Source: Vandiemenella viatica (lineage: Eukaryota; Arthropoda; Insecta; Orthoptera; Morabidae). From it: a stretch of DNA of 64,000 nt. Every line of letters begins with the position of its first letter. Within the stretch, counting starts at the first letter, position 1. Below, piece after piece: positions 22,423 through 34,027 of this stretch. The stretch lies in assembly GCA_031002005.1 (NCBI GenBank), contig CM061914.1, positions 196,310,685 through 196,374,684 of the forward strand, given 5' to 3'. The notes below the pieces were generated by a model. It did no database searches, was not told where the DNA came from, and saw only the letters and a list, made by a program, of their open reading frames with translations. Made by a program: the position numbers and the translations under genes.

Positions 22423-22423
22423 A

Positions 22424-22945
22424 AAACCCCGGTTTATCATTGGAATATACACTATTAAGGTATGGGATTAATTGCATCTACAAATTTACTACAGGACACC
22501 AAACTCGCTGAGACATGCATTGTGGCGATTAGAAGTTGGCATGTATGTATAAAATGAACCTTTCCATGAATTTCGTAAAAATAGTGTGAAAAATGCACAA
22601 AATAGGTAAACAAAATCTTGAAAACAGATAATATCACAAAATTAATAAAATTTGTGTAAGTCCTCATCATTAGTGGAGACAAAAACTGACCTGAAAATTA
22701 TACTTGTCGGCGTTACACGGTGCGGTATGTTAGAGTAAATGCAAGTTAGGTTAGTCCAATTCATCTTAACTGTATATTGTATTAGGCTAGTTCGATGAGA
22801 CTCAAATTTTCAAAACTTAGGCTAGCAGAGGTTATGGTGAGAGTTCAATTTTTGTCTAAATTAAGGTAATCCACCATACCTAGGGTGAAACACAGGTTAA
22901 AGTCGGTTGTTACAATGTGTTACGCTACGTGAACGCGGTTTATTT
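22424..22945. other. spacer between inverted X blocks, right arm
   Basis: Reverse complement of 14288-14811 with a few substitutions. No gene seen. Confidence 0.7.
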
Positions 22946-22946
22946 C

Positions 22947-23395
22947 ATTCGAGTCACATAAACATCATTAATATGCTAATTTAGCAGTTTTCGAACCTTG
23001 GCCATACGATAGACATGTCGCTCTTTACTGACTAAAATGTTCACAAACTCTTTGTAATATGCTGCATACTGGTAGCTACACTACTTCATGATGGCCAAGT
23101 TCAAGTTCACTGCAGGTAGTACATCGACGAGGTTTTTCCTTGTCGCATCTCTAAAGAAGACACAGCTGGCAGGATAAGTATTGCGATAAACATACACAGT
23201 TTTCACCCCAGCCACCATTCGGCAGAAGACGGTGTGCTCGTCAAGTGGGGTATTGCTATAGGACACTGGCTGTGTTGAATAAATCGGACGCTACGTCCAA
23301 TTCCTCGATCAGCACGTTCGATTCTTCAAACGTTAGTGTGACTTTGTTGTTGGTTTTCGACTTTTTTTTCGAGCACCACAGCCGGTTCAAAATCA
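22947..23395 (-). pseudogene. W2, decayed paralogue of W (outer-right)
   Basis: Mirror of the outer-left W2. The longest surviving frame, 61 codons at 23081-23266, includes HTVFCRMVAGVK. Confidence 0.65.
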
Positions 23396-23529
23396 AGGGT
23401 GAATGATAAACCTATGTCTGAAGACTGACGATAGCAGACCGGTCTGGAAGTGTTGATGGTGTGGTGGTGGATAAACCGGTTGTATACTACTTGCGCGAGT
23501 GATGGGTGTAAGCCTGTTCAGTCCTCTAC

Positions 23530-23721
23530 ATGGAAAGATATGTGTTGTGGGATGAGTGGTGGGGGATAGTTGAGCAAGTTAAATCCTGCTTGTGGAAGAT
23601 CGCCTGTCCCACTATAGTGTTGTATGACAAGTATTCAAGGTTCAAGCAGTGTTAGTACAAACATGATCAGCCTCCCCCACTAATAAAACGTGAAGAATTT
23701 GTAGCAACTAGTAGTAATTGA
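23530..23721 (+). pseudogene. gene Z2, outer-right copy, nonsense codon
   Basis: Same in-frame TAG (AAGCAGTGTTAGTACAAAC) as the outer-left copy. Confidence 0.6.
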
Positions 23722-24442
23722 ATGTTCAGAAAAAATGAAATAGTTAAGACTGGACCTGAAGATGTACATATAGAATTTTATAGCAGTGAGTATTTTCCTG
23801 CCTACAATATTTGCATCACCAAATATAGGTTAAGGTGAAATAAAGACAGACACATGTTGTGCGATAAATGGTGGTGGAGGGTAAGCAAGTTAAAAATCCT
23901 GTTTGTGGGGGACTACCTGCCCCACAATTCATCAGTCTGACAACTGATCTGAATCTAATGTGTGTGGAGCGAACCTAGCAACACGGGAGGTCTACAGATT
24001 TTTCACTATACATGAAGAATTTTGTGTCAAACGCAACAGACATATGATTTATTTCGTGAAGGGGATTTACAGGTTCCAACACTGGTGGTCGATGATAGAG
24101 AATAAAACCACCATTCTGTCGGCTTTCCAATAACTGTTATTAAACAATAACTAGAGGTAATTCTTCACTTCAGTATGGCTAGAAATCTATTACCTAATTA
24201 CTGTTATTTCTATTTATTAGACATACTTTTGTTGGTGAGGAAACATTCTAGAAAGAAAAATGGGGTTTTAGCTGTTTACTCATCTTCTTCTAGGAACATT
24301 GGAGACAGTATGATGATCCTCAAATACACAATCTTTCTCCAATCATCCAATTCCTTTTTGAGAGCTATTAATTTGTTCGATGTTACATATCTCATGGAAC
24401 AGTTTTTGCTATTTACTTTACATATTTCTATTTTTTAAACAG

Positions 24443-24677
24443 AACAACAGCATTGCGTGACAAGTATGCAAGATTCAAGAAGTCTTACTATGGACATGAT
24501 CGTCCTTTCCCAATACTGAAATGTGGAGAATTTGTTGCAACTGCACTTCTAGTTGTAATTATCTGTTTAGAACAAAATGAAACAGTTAAAGACTGGACAT
24601 GTAGATATAATGTATACAATTTTATAGCAGTGAGAATTTTCCAGTCTACACGTCTGCATTGTCAAAATCTAGGTTAA
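24443..24677 (+). CDS. gene Z terminal exon, outer-right
   Basis: Same exon. The intron just upstream carries an 8-bp deletion (GATGTTACATATC instead of GATGTTAATTTTTCACATATC), which marks this arm as an independent copy. Confidence 0.45.
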
Positions 24678-24762
24678 GGCAAAATAATAAAACAGAGACA
24701 GATTAAGATACAATGTATTTTATTTACTCACACCTTACATCATAGGGGGGCCCCAAAACATC

Positions 24763-25406
24763 CTATCCAAGTTTAAAATTCTCATTTACAATACTTCTAA
24801 CGTCATTATAGACAAGTAATTTCTTATACGCACTGATTTCATTTCTTAAAAGCGCAAAGTCCAATGTAGAACTGTATGATACATACACTACATTAACATC
24901 GTTGATATGCATATCAATTAGTTTTTCTGTTGTAGCCATATAATAGTCACTTAGCACTTTTTCGGCTAATGTGTCCACAAACTCCTTGTAATACCTCGAA
25001 ACCAAGTGGCTCCACTTCTTCTTGACGTCCAAGACGGTCGTCACTGCGGGCTGCACGTCGATCAGGTTCCGCCATGTCGAATCGCCGAAGGCGACTTCGC
25101 TGGCAGGAACGGAGTTGTGGCGAAAACATATAGTTTTCACGCCAGAAACTGTTCGACAGAAGACGGTGTGCGCGCGCGTAGTACTTTGGTCGGGGTACGG
25201 CTGGTGAACAAATCGGACACCCCGTCAGAGTTCAGGATCAGTTCATTCCATTCGTCATGTGTAAGTATCACTTTGTTACACCCCACTTTTTCAAGCACCA
25301 CAACAGGTTCGAAATCGTGCTGGGATGACAAGCACAATGTCAGTCTTTTAGAATCACTTGCGTTCAGCTGGTACACCGACGTGAAGAACAGAATTTGGCG
25401 ATCCAT
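24763..25406 (-). pseudogene. gene W, outer-right copy, same frameshift
   Basis: Carries the identical one-base loss (GTGCGCGCGCGTAGTAC on the + strand) found in the outer-left copy, and further shared substitutions such as an Ile for Thr codon at 25265-25270. The defect therefore predates the separation of the arms or has been copied between them. Confidence 0.75.
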
Positions 25407-26468
25407 GTAGACAGACTGATGAGAGAGCGGCAAACGGAGGGATTTATCATGTGCCCCGGGGCGACCTTTGTCTTTGGTCTTCCTTTGTGGTGGGGTGGAA
25501 GTGGGGATGTCACCTTCACAGCTAAGCCCATGGGTTGCAGCCTTGCTAGTGGTGAGTGCGGCATGTATTGGAAGCGACTCTTTTAATAAGTGGTTAGTAA
25601 ATTATCACTGTAGTTTATTAAAGTTAAACTGGGTTGGGGATCATTGGAAGACTAAAGACTGATGAAGAGAGAGCTTGATGTGTATAAGGAGTGTACTGGT
25701 TACGACGATGGATGAATGGGTCACAACGATAAGTTACCCTTGTCTAGGGTATTAACAAAATACTTCCCAGGACGAAACAATTTCTGTATCTCACTAACCT
25801 GCTTTCCCATGTAGTATACTATCATTTATCTTTTGCCATTTCACAGACAACTGAGACTGCGTATCTGGGCTAAAGCTCTACAATTCCCTGCATAAAAATA
25901 GGGACCAGAATAGTGATATATTGCTCTACATATGATTTTCTGACTGTTTCGCCTGCTGAGGGGGGAGTTACATCGATTGTTCCCAGGGCTAGTGTGTTGT
26001 AATATAATATAAACATGTCTTGGCTTCCATTCAACTGAGTCAGTAATGTTCTATCCCCCTGTATTTTAAATGTTATCAGGAAGTGCGTAGTCAGCTACAT
26101 GAAATAAATAAATATTCAGTATTCGATTTCATGATGCGTACGTTTAATTTGGTCCGATGGATCGTTGTAATTTTGGTGTTGGTAATTTTTTTTTCAGACA
26201 AAATATATATTTATTATTTTTCATATGTGGTTTGATATCAGGCAATACATTAAACAATTATTTAAGGTGTATGGGTATTTCGTTTTAACCTGCTTTTAAT
26301 GGGTGGAGTAAATTGGAAAAGAATTTTCTTCAGACGTTGAGTATGAAATATAAAAGTTACTTAATCTTTAAGAAGGATTTGGAAATAGGGCGTCCAATTC
26401 TAACATAATGAAATAAAAATTAAAAATTATAGTTATTATTTTTATTTAAAATTAAATTTGATGATATG

Positions 26469-28435
26469 TTACTCACTGTCGGAAGAAATTTCAACTTCGG
26501 CATCGATAGAGGTCGATGACAAGGAAAAGTAGGCCTCATCATCATAATTACTATCATAATCATCAATGTCACTATCATCATAATCATCATCTACATCATT
26601 ACAATGACAATCACCACCACCATCATCATCATCATCATCATTTAATTGTTGAAGCAAACGGTGAAGTTGTTCCACGTGTCTGACAAATGCCGCCCCGTCT
26701 GCCTCTAACGGGATCTGCATTTCCGCTAGAAACGCATCTGGAAAAGCAAGTAATATCCCAGTTCAAAACAAGACCATTTGAAATATCTATACTAAAAGTA
26801 TCTCTCAGCACCCTCTTTAACTTCATGTGAACAAAGTAAACATCTACTTTTTCTATTGGTGGTACTGGTAAATGCATGAGAAAATATATATATCTTTTAT
26901 TCATTTACTTACCGGATGGGCTGTTTTGCAAGAATCTCTCTTGCGCTCCATCCATAACTTCCTCATCTGCACAAAAATTACATTCGTTTGATATAGGTAG
27001 ATTTATCATGAACAGCATCGACAGAACAATTAAACAGATACACACCAATAAACTATAGTTTAAATTAGCTCACCAGACTGTAAATATTCGTCCAACTCCA
27101 CAAAAGTTTCAAGCTAAAAGCGATCGATATGAGTTAAAAAAAAAAAATCCCCGTCACAGATTATAAGTACCACTGGAGTTGATCACTTATGTATATGTAG
27201 GAATGTATCGCCATCAACAGTGGTTTAATATATTTTTGTTAAAGCCTAGTAGTTACTCGTGATTTCATGTTCTGCCCTTACTGTCATCATACTAGCTTGA
27301 GATCGGCAACTTCTCTACTTGAGGTGTTAGTCATGTCACATCATTTCATTTCAAGCTGTAATTTCAAATTAGTGTGAACGTTGAGAGTATGTTACTTTCT
27401 ACCCATTGTTGATTTGTGATGTTGAAGCTTTGGGGGTTTGAAAATAATATGAAGTTCGTTGTATAGACCCATATTGACTGCCTCATAATTGGTTACTAGC
27501 TATATTTGTTCCGTGGCCCTCCGAGGTGAATTCAGAGTATTTATTATGAATCATGTAAGTAATATAACAATATAATAATAATAATATTTTTACTCATTAA
27601 ATTTTAGGGTTAAATTTGAATTTACATAAAACAGGAAGAATATAATACAAGTTCCTACTTTTATGACAGCGACTGTTTAGATGTCACTGAACAGAAAATA
27701 GAAAAATATTGGCAACGAATGGGCTTGAGCCTTACGAGATTACTACTTTTAACTATAAGGAGATGGTTTAAGATTAGTTCCCAGCCAGTAGTGAAGCCGA
27801 TTGTTGTGATAATACGTCAACTTGCCGAAACCCATAGGAAACTGACGCTTTGTTTCTGCCGAAATTTGATCAATTCATCATTTAATCGATAACTATTTGA
27901 GGACCATCCTGGTATGGCTTTAAGATTTCAAGTAAATACAGACATATAAATTCACATACTAAGGAATAATTAGTGTACCACTGTAATGCATCCAACAGAA
28001 TAATAGACAATAAACGAAATTTAATGAGATCAAGAAGTCTGTATACAATGGAAAAGTTTGATTTAAATTGAATTAATTGTCTCCGAGTTTTGAGGTACAG
28101 AAAATTGTATTTTTAAAATATGGACAAAAGAAATTGACTATTGATAAATGATTTATCCGAGTATCACCTGCGGGCAAAATTATTTCATACCATCAATCAA
28201 ATAATGACAACAGTGTTGTTTCGAACCTGAAATCACAGTCTTGTTAGTTATATTAGAAATGGTAGCATCAGGCAACTGGGGCGTGACATCAATAGATGGC
28301 GACCTCAAAAAGTCCATCCACTCGTGACATTGATCAAAATCTGTGAAAATACAGAATATACATTTTGTAGAGAAAGGAACAGCATTAAAATATTCCAATT
28401 ACATCTCACTGGATAAAATGATTACCAATTTCCAT
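26469..28435 (-). CDS. gene V, spliced acidic protein (right arm)
   Basis: Mirror copy with exons 28426-28435, 28227-28340, 26913-26966 and 26469-26737. All splice dinucleotides and phases are conserved. The sum is 447 nt, giving 148 residues: three fewer than the left copy because of a 6-bp deletion in the acidic tract and a 3-bp deletion near the C-terminus, both in frame. Introns between the exons carry many more differences than the exons do. Two in-frame indels and no disabling change suggest that the protein has been under selection, or that the arms separated recently. Confidence 0.55.
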
Positions 28436-28669
28436 GGAATCTGCAACTGCAGTCAATTCGACGTCAGAAAAATTCTGTGACATATTGTTAAACAAATGAT
28501 GAACAAAACGAATGCAGATGGACAAGTGATATCCAGCTGTCCGAGAGATGGGTCTATGTAGCGAGCCGTCATGCGATCTTACGTACCATCGTCATAAGCT
28601 ATCTATCTGTTACACAGTCCTTGGTCACGCACGACAAGTCCACGAACTCTGGTTTGTGTATCTAGTATA

Positions 28670-28893
28670 TCAATAGCGTGAGCAACATCTAAGAGTTACG
28701 CGACGCACCGAGGAGCCGCCAGCTCTTTGTTTCAACATAGATTATCTGTTATCTATGCCAGTAGTCTGAGTTGCAACTGGAGAGGTGGATTATGTGATAT
28801 GTCAATAGCGTGAGCAACATCTAAGAGTTACGCGAGGCACTGAGGAACCGCCGGCTCGTTGTTTCAATATAGATTATCTGTTATCTATAGCCC
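28670..28893 (-). repeat. two direct repeats upstream of gene V, right arm
   Basis: Reverse complement of the doublet at 8325-8548, with both units retained. Confidence 0.65.
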
Positions 28894-29047
28894 GACTCGC
28901 GTCTGGATAGAAACGAATGTAACTCGGTAAAAGATTTTTTTTTCCGCGCGGACCGCTGGACCCCGGCACATAGACCGAACACATGCACCTGTGATGTCAT
29001 TTTACGGGGAAAAATTACCAAAATAGCATTTTTTAAAAAAAATATTA

Positions 29048-29235
29048 TGGCCGGTAGACCGGCGTCATGTACCTGTCAAGTAATTAAATGCCATCAGTAT
29101 TCACCTGTGGCGTCATTTCAAGCGAAAAACCGTATAAATCGCTTTTTATCCAATTATGGCCGGTAGACCGGCGTCACATACCTATGACGTCACAAACAGA
29201 TGCGCGGTGATGTCATCAAGCACCTATGACGTCAT
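29048..29235. promoter_or_regulatory. subterminal palindrome cluster, right
   Basis: Mirror of the left cluster: GGCCGGTAGACCGGCGTC twice and TGACGTCA twice, in the same order from the terminus. Both motif types are preserved although neighbouring bases differ between the arms. Confidence 0.55.
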
Positions 29236-29315
29236 TCCGCGTGAAAAAAGCCTCGAAACGGCCAGAAATACACTAAGTAAACAAGGTGAGGGAGGGTTCC
29301 CTTAGAAAGACTACT

Positions 29316-29321
29316 GCCACC
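29316..29321. other. target-site duplication GCCACC, right copy
   Basis: Immediately follows GACTACT at 29309-29315 and matches 7898-7903. Confidence 0.85.
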
Positions 29322-30216
29322 TGCTCCAAGTTATTAAAATTGCTTTATTAACTTTGTCGGAATGTTTAAATCACAGGACGACACGTAAAATAACTTCGGT
29401 TTGTGATGAAACGTCATTTGGGGTGGATTCGATGCTTGTGGTCTCCACGGTTGAGAATTTACAGGAATCGTTAGTCACAGTCCATCTGGTCACTACCGTA
29501 CGGCGAACAACTGCAGGAAACGTTCGCCACTCAGTGGTCGTGAAGCGAATCGACGCAGCCAGGCGAATTGTCCGCTAACTCAACGCTTAGCGCTCGGTCG
29601 CGTGCACCGCCATGTTGGGAATCCCGAAGGACCAAACCTCCGTGGCTTCACCCCAAAACATGGCCCTACTACGAGGAATAAGAAACTGAACTTCTTAACT
29701 GTGTACACAATAATCATCAAAATTTCTTTCACAGAAAATTCCTGCTGCTTTATTTCATATCTTGTGCGTTGAGTAATTCTTAAAATCATCCATGTTTACT
29801 TGAAGTACTCGAAGTATTGCGTAGCCGACGTTACAGAAGGCACCACGGCTGACGTATGGAATCAGGCGATCGAGGAGCCGACACAGCGGGTATAGAGTGA
29901 GTATCTCGGCGGTTTTCCAATAACCGGACCCTCCCTCCGCTCAAGCGCTCTCTCTCCGAGGTGGAGGAATCTGTATTTGGCGCACGTAGTCCGCCTTAAA
30001 CGCCAAAACAATCCCCAGGGAGACTGGCAAATCCGGCGCCAACGCACCAGATACCGGCAGCAACAACAGCGCAATGCCAGCCAGCCCCCAGGCACACTTA
30101 AGAAGTGGCGCCCAAACAACACAGTGTAGTTACGATAAACGCCATAGCTGGGGTCTCAAGTACCACATCTGAAGTTTAATTGACTCAGACATTAAGAATT
30201 AGCTAAACCTATATTA
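29322..30216. other. intronic sequence, nothing recognised
   Basis: Short open frames only. The sequence just right of the insertion does not obviously continue the LINE on the left side, so that LINE copy was probably 5'-truncated close to the insertion point. Confidence 0.4.
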
Positions 30217-30219
30217 TGC

Positions 30220-30345
30220 CGGCCCCGGTAGCGTAGGGGCTACAGTGCTAGCTCCACGTGCCGAAGGTCGCCGCTTCGAGTCCGGCCGAGGGCATGTGTG
30301 TTTAAGTGTTATGTGTGTGTTAATAGAGTCCATACGTATAAGATA
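30220..30345 (+). mobile_element. tRNA-derived SINE, family B
   Basis: GGCCCCGGTAGCGTAGGGGC (A-box region) and CGCTTCGAGTCCGGCC (B-box, GWTCRANNC type), followed by GGGCATGTGTGTTTAAGTG and a GT-rich body. The same head and body recur at 48695-48790. It does not fold as a complete tRNA and lacks a usable anticodon arm. Confidence 0.65.
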
Positions 30346-30651
30346 AAATATACAGGAGACACTGATTCACATTGAACTAGCTGTATGGTCTCAGTTGCCG
30401 AATGCCGTTTTTCTTTCTTTAAAAAATAAAAATCTTATATTACGCCCGGTTTTCATAAAAATTAAGTACTTATCAATAAAAGATATAATTTATGCCGAAG
30501 ACATCTGAGGTACGAATGTGTTGACTGTTTGAGTAGAAAACAAGATTTGTCGATGTTAGACGGTTCTTGTTTCCAGGCCCGTGTGTATTACCTGCCAGAT
30601 TTAAGCGACTAGAGCTGGTAACATCTGATCTGGTTATATATGAGAGCAGGC

Positions 30652-30884
30652 ACCGACCGTCGTGGGTGAGTGGTTAACGCTCTGGCCTCGCCTTCGTGAG
30701 AGCGCCGGTTCGAATCCCCGTCCGGGCATCCAGATTTGGGTTTTCCATGGTTTCCTCAAATCACTCCAGGCGAATTCCGGAATGCTTCCTTCAAAAAGCC
30801 ATGGCAGAATTCCTTCGTGTTCCTTGTCCGCAGTCGCATCCCGCCACTAGTGACGTAGACGTCGACGAGGCGTAAAGCCCTAGG
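30652..30884 (+). mobile_element. tRNA-derived SINE, family A
   Basis: tRNA-like head with A box GTGGGTGAGTGGTTAACGC and B box GGTTCGAATCCCCGTCC. The body is TTTTCCATGGTTTCCTCAAA…CACTCCAGGCGAATTCCGG, and the tail ends GACGAGGCGTAAAGCCC. This is the most frequent SINE here; other copies lie at 33829, 35699 (-), 39080 (-), 53383 (-) and 56302 (-). Confidence 0.8.
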
Positions 30885-30887
30885 TAA

Positions 30888-31277
30888 GGGATTATCCATA
30901 AACTACGTGGCTCGGCCTAAGGGAGGGGGTTGGCTGGAAAGCCACGCTGGGCTACGGTTGGGGAGGAAGGGGGGGGGGGGTTCTGAGACAGGCCACGTAG
31001 CTTTTCTTTCATATTATTTGTCACAGTTAAAATGAGATACAGAACAGACAGAAGCATGTGAATATTTATTTCCGTCATTTAATTATCCCCGTATGTAATT
31101 TACGATTTTTCTGACTAGAGAAAACAGTACAAAATGTCTTCTGGAAACATATGGAAGAACGCTGCGTGCTACGTGGAGGGGGGGGGGGGGAGACAAAAGC
31201 CACGTAGGGCTACGTGGGGGGAAGGGGGTTTGTTCACAGGATACCAAAATGGAGCTACGTCGTTTATGTACGCTCCC
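30888..31277. mobile_element. MITE with 3-bp TAA duplication
   Basis: Ends GGGATTATCCATAAACTACG and, reversed, GGGAGCGTACATAAACGACG, each flanked by TAA (30885-30887 and 31278-31280). Interior has G-runs and repeated CCACGTAG/CTACGTGG. A 3-bp TWA duplication is the mark of PIF/Harbinger elements. No transposase. Confidence 0.65.
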
Positions 31278-31442
31278 TAAAAGAAAAGTGTGTTAGCTAC
31301 CTCGGCGTTGTATATAGACGAAATGTTCTGGGGAAACTAGTCGATTGAGAACGTTTGTATAACACCACGTTTCGGCGGTCATATGCTCTGCCGCCATTGT
31401 CAAGTTACTGCTGCCTGTGGGTGATGGGGTTGCTTATATATA

Positions 31443-32785
31443 CAGGGTAATTCAAAATGATTGTCGAGGTTTCAAACAATTCCTACACTTAGCTCAATTG
31501 AGATACGAATTTGAATCTTATTTTGATGTGTAAAGAATCTCATCAAGTTTTTTTACATCCATTACAAAAGTTCGATATGTGCGCCCTGTGTCACTCTGCA
31601 CACATCTATGCGGTAGTCCATTTCATCCCACACGCGACGCAGCATGTCATCAGAAATGTTTAGAAAGGCGGCCCTGATCCGTTCTCTCAGTTGCGGGATA
31701 GTCGCAGGTAGAGGAGGAAGATAAACTTGATCCTTGACGTAACCCCACAGAAAAAAATCACATGGGGTAAAATCTGGTGAACGAGGTGGCCAAGGCATGA
31801 GCATTTGGTCACTGTCGGCTCCGCGTCCTATCCATCGCTGCGTCAATTGTTCGTTGAGAAATGTTCTGACCTCCCGATAGAAATGAGGTGTACAGCATCT
31901 TGTTGGAATATGAAATCATCCACCTCTTTCAACTGAGGCAGCAACCACTCAGAGACCATATCGAGGTAAGTTAGTCTGTTACTGTCTGTTCATTGAAGAA
32001 GAACGGGCCGTACACTTTCGCCTTGGAAACAGCAGCGAACACACACACTTTTGGAGAATCTCGCTGGTGTTCAATAAAAGCACTGGGATTTTCTGTCCAC
32101 CAAATCTGCACATTATGCTTGTTAACTTTCCCGCACAAGTGATAGTTCGCTTCATCCAAAAAATGAGCTTTTTTTACAAAACCCATATTCTTCCATTTTT
32201 TTCTTGCATAATGTTGCAAAACGTGAGACGTTTGCGATGATCGTCAGGTGTTAAAGCCTGAAGCAGCCCTAGCCGATAGGCTTTCATTTTTAGGCGTTTT
32301 CCTAGCACGAGCTGAACTGTGGTTTGCGGAATGTTCAGTTCTCTGCTGCCTCTTCTTGTTGATTTCCGCGGGCTACGTTGATAAGCTTCTCTGACGCGGT
32401 TCACGTCGACTTCCGACACAGAAGGACGCCCACTGCTTTTTCCTTTGCATAAGCAGCCCTTCTCCACGAACTGCGCATACCACCTCCGAATGGAACTGTC
32501 TGAAGGTGCATCTTTCATAAAAAAAATTTCGAAAGTGCCGTTGGACAACGGTAACTGACTGACGCATGTGAAAATCTAGAGTGCAAAAAGCCTTCTCTAT
32601 AGCGTTAGCTGCTATATTGCAAACACTGACATCTGGCGGAACAAAAGGTAACTACAAGATTAGCGGCCGCTACAGAACAAAACTTTGAGAGTTTGTCTCT
32701 TCATCCATGTAAAGATATTACTTGTATTTAGTACACAGCCTGTAAAAAATTCATGAAACCCCGAGGATCATTTTGAATCGCCCTG
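31443..32785 (-). mobile_element. mariner-like element with DUF4817-type transposase, broken
   Basis: TA-flanked, with termini CAGGGTAATTCAAAATGATT and, reversed, CAGGGCGATTCAAAATGATC; 1343 bp, about full length. On the minus strand: an N-terminal helix-turn-helix with the GCLCKGKSSGRPSVSE and RSPRKSTRRGSRELNIPQTT signatures, then LDEANYHLCGKVNKHN, then MPWPPRSPDFTPCDFFLWGY with DE-type catalytic context. Pieces lie in different frames (32567-32174, 32219-31971, 31846-31562), so the gene carries at least two frameshifts and is inactive. Confidence 0.9.
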
Positions 32786-32787
32786 TA

Positions 32788-33486
32788 TATAGCGCGGAAC
32801 CGGTAGATACTGGCGCGGTTGTTGGAACCCCGCGCCTGTCTGGTTTGGGGTTTGCGAGATTGTCGGTAGCAGTTCTTTTGCCCAGCCTCCCCACCCCTCC
32901 GCTATAATCGTGTTTAGGGCGGTGCAGTTAGAGTTGACACGTGTCACTGTTAGCCTCTCACAGACGCTCGGCCCTGTTAATGTTGTAAGTTCCAGCAGGC
33001 TGTGTGCAGTCAATTAGAAGAGTACCGCAGTACTAGCGAGTCCTCATTATAAACTTCCGTCCCGTGAGTTCCGAACTCTCGCGACTGCGCAAAACATGCA
33101 GACACTCGACGACCCCGCTGAGCTGACGGGCCGTGCAGTTTGTTTTCCTTACTATCCTCCCTCCATTGCCCTCCTTACGGAGTCGTAATGGTGTGCGCCG
33201 ACTTTCGTGCAGCTTCACAGGATATTGTGTTCGATTCACGCAAAAACCCATCCACTGGAAAATGCTTAGAAAAATCTTTTAGCTTATCTCCCTCAGCAAA
33301 CACATTTAAATGTTTCTTGGGTTCCCCGTGGAGATTTGTATGGTTCAACAAGTAATAAAAACTGCAAAAATATGGGTTTGTCACGATTTTGTTTTTGTTT
33401 TTGTGTCGTAAAATACAAGCTCCGAAACTTGTTGAAAGTATTCACCGTCTTCTGACACGACCGAGAAGTCCCTTACAAGGGACACC
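32788..33486. other. intronic sequence, nothing recognised
   Basis: No supported gene or repeat boundary. Short open frames on both strands look like chance. Confidence 0.4.
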
Positions 33487-33725
33487 TCCAACGCTCGGAA
33501 CCGCTCGAAAACATGTTTAGAATAACAAGCGATCATAAACAAAACAGTGGTGTGTGTCATTTCCATGAAAAACAGTGTGTCTCAAGTAACACACTGATTT
33601 TGTAAGATTACATTGTTCCAAACCACAAGTGAAGACACCTGATCATTATTTCATCATGAAACTTCACTCTGTGATTTACAATCAACTTGTTGCACCTACG
33701 TATAACCCTGTCATGCAATATGCTC
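33487..33725 (+). repeat. MKLHS-repeat, partial copy 1
   Basis: Carries ACGCTCGGAACCGCTCG, AACAAAACAGTGGTGTGTGT, CATTTCCATG and then ATGAAACTTCACTCTGTGAT, the same succession as at 48345-48690. The small frame (MKLHSVIYNQLVAPTYNPVM) is cut off after about 28 codons. Confidence 0.65.
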
Positions 33726-33828
33726 TCTACTCTACTCTCAAAATGTTTACACTTTGTTTACTCCAGCTTTTTCTCGAGTTTCTGGTTCCTCTTTATTTCA
33801 GAAACTACTCACCACATGTAGGCACATG

Positions 33829-34027
33829 AGATGGGTATCAGTTAACGGTGATGCCTCGCATTCGGGAGGACACTGGTTCGAATCCCCGTCAGGCATCGAG
33901 AATTGGGGTTTTCAATGGTTTCCTCAAACCACTCCAGGCGAATGCCAGGATGCTGCTTTCTTCTAAAGGCCAAAGCCGAAAACTTACCCGTATGACCCTG
34001 ACGTAGACAAGGCGTAACGCCATGAGC

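Larger units (their letters stand above)
19115..22423 (+). repeat. block X, inner-right copy
   Basis: Begins exactly at the gap edge with CTGATATCAAACACATATG. It is nearly identical to the reverse complement of the inner-left copy and carries open W and Z2. Confidence 0.9.
22946..26242 (-). repeat. block X, outer-right copy
   Basis: Reverse complement of the outer-left copy, sharing its W frameshift and its Z2 nonsense codon, but carrying its own 8-bp deletion near 24383. Confidence 0.9.
7904..29315. mobile_element. giant-TIR, Polinton/Maverick-like element
   Basis: A 21.4-kb insertion (including 1000 N) bounded by the perfect 6-bp duplication GCCACC. Its termini are AGTAGTCTTTCTAAGGG and the exact reverse complement. 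A 6-bp duplication plus AGT/ACT ends is what Polinton/Maverick elements show. However, the inverted repeats here are about 10.2 kb each (Polinton TIRs are usually some hundred to a thousand bp), and none of the Polinton core genes is seen. Each arm encodes three kinds of protein gene (V, W/W2, Z/Z2). The arms differ by scattered substitutions and small indels, so they are two separate copies and not one sequence duplicated by the assembler. Alternatives are a non-autonomous derivative or an integrated linear DNA virus relative. Class assignment rests on termini and duplication only. Confidence 0.6.
19115..29315 (-). repeat. right 10.2-kb inverted arm
   Basis: Reverse complement of the left arm from gap edge to terminus, 10,201 versus 10,211 bp. 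Differences include an 8-bp deletion near 24383 relative to 12829-12845, 6-bp and 3-bp in-frame deletions in gene V, and many substitutions around 27200-27990. Confidence 0.9.

Noticed and set aside
26469..26740. CRISPR-like or minisatellite array
   Set aside because: CAT repeats here are the complement of the Asp codons of gene V; there are no spacers, and the genome is eukaryotic.
7904..29315. The whole palindrome as a pure assembly artefact
   Set aside because: The flanks differ, a 6-bp target duplication is present, the arms differ by many substitutions and indels including an 8-bp deletion, and outer/inner variants are arranged in a way a simple overlap error does not produce. The gap size remains unproven.
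30652..30740. Genuine tRNA gene
   Set aside because: Only A and B boxes fit; the stems do not close, and the sequence continues into the SINE body seen in several other copies.
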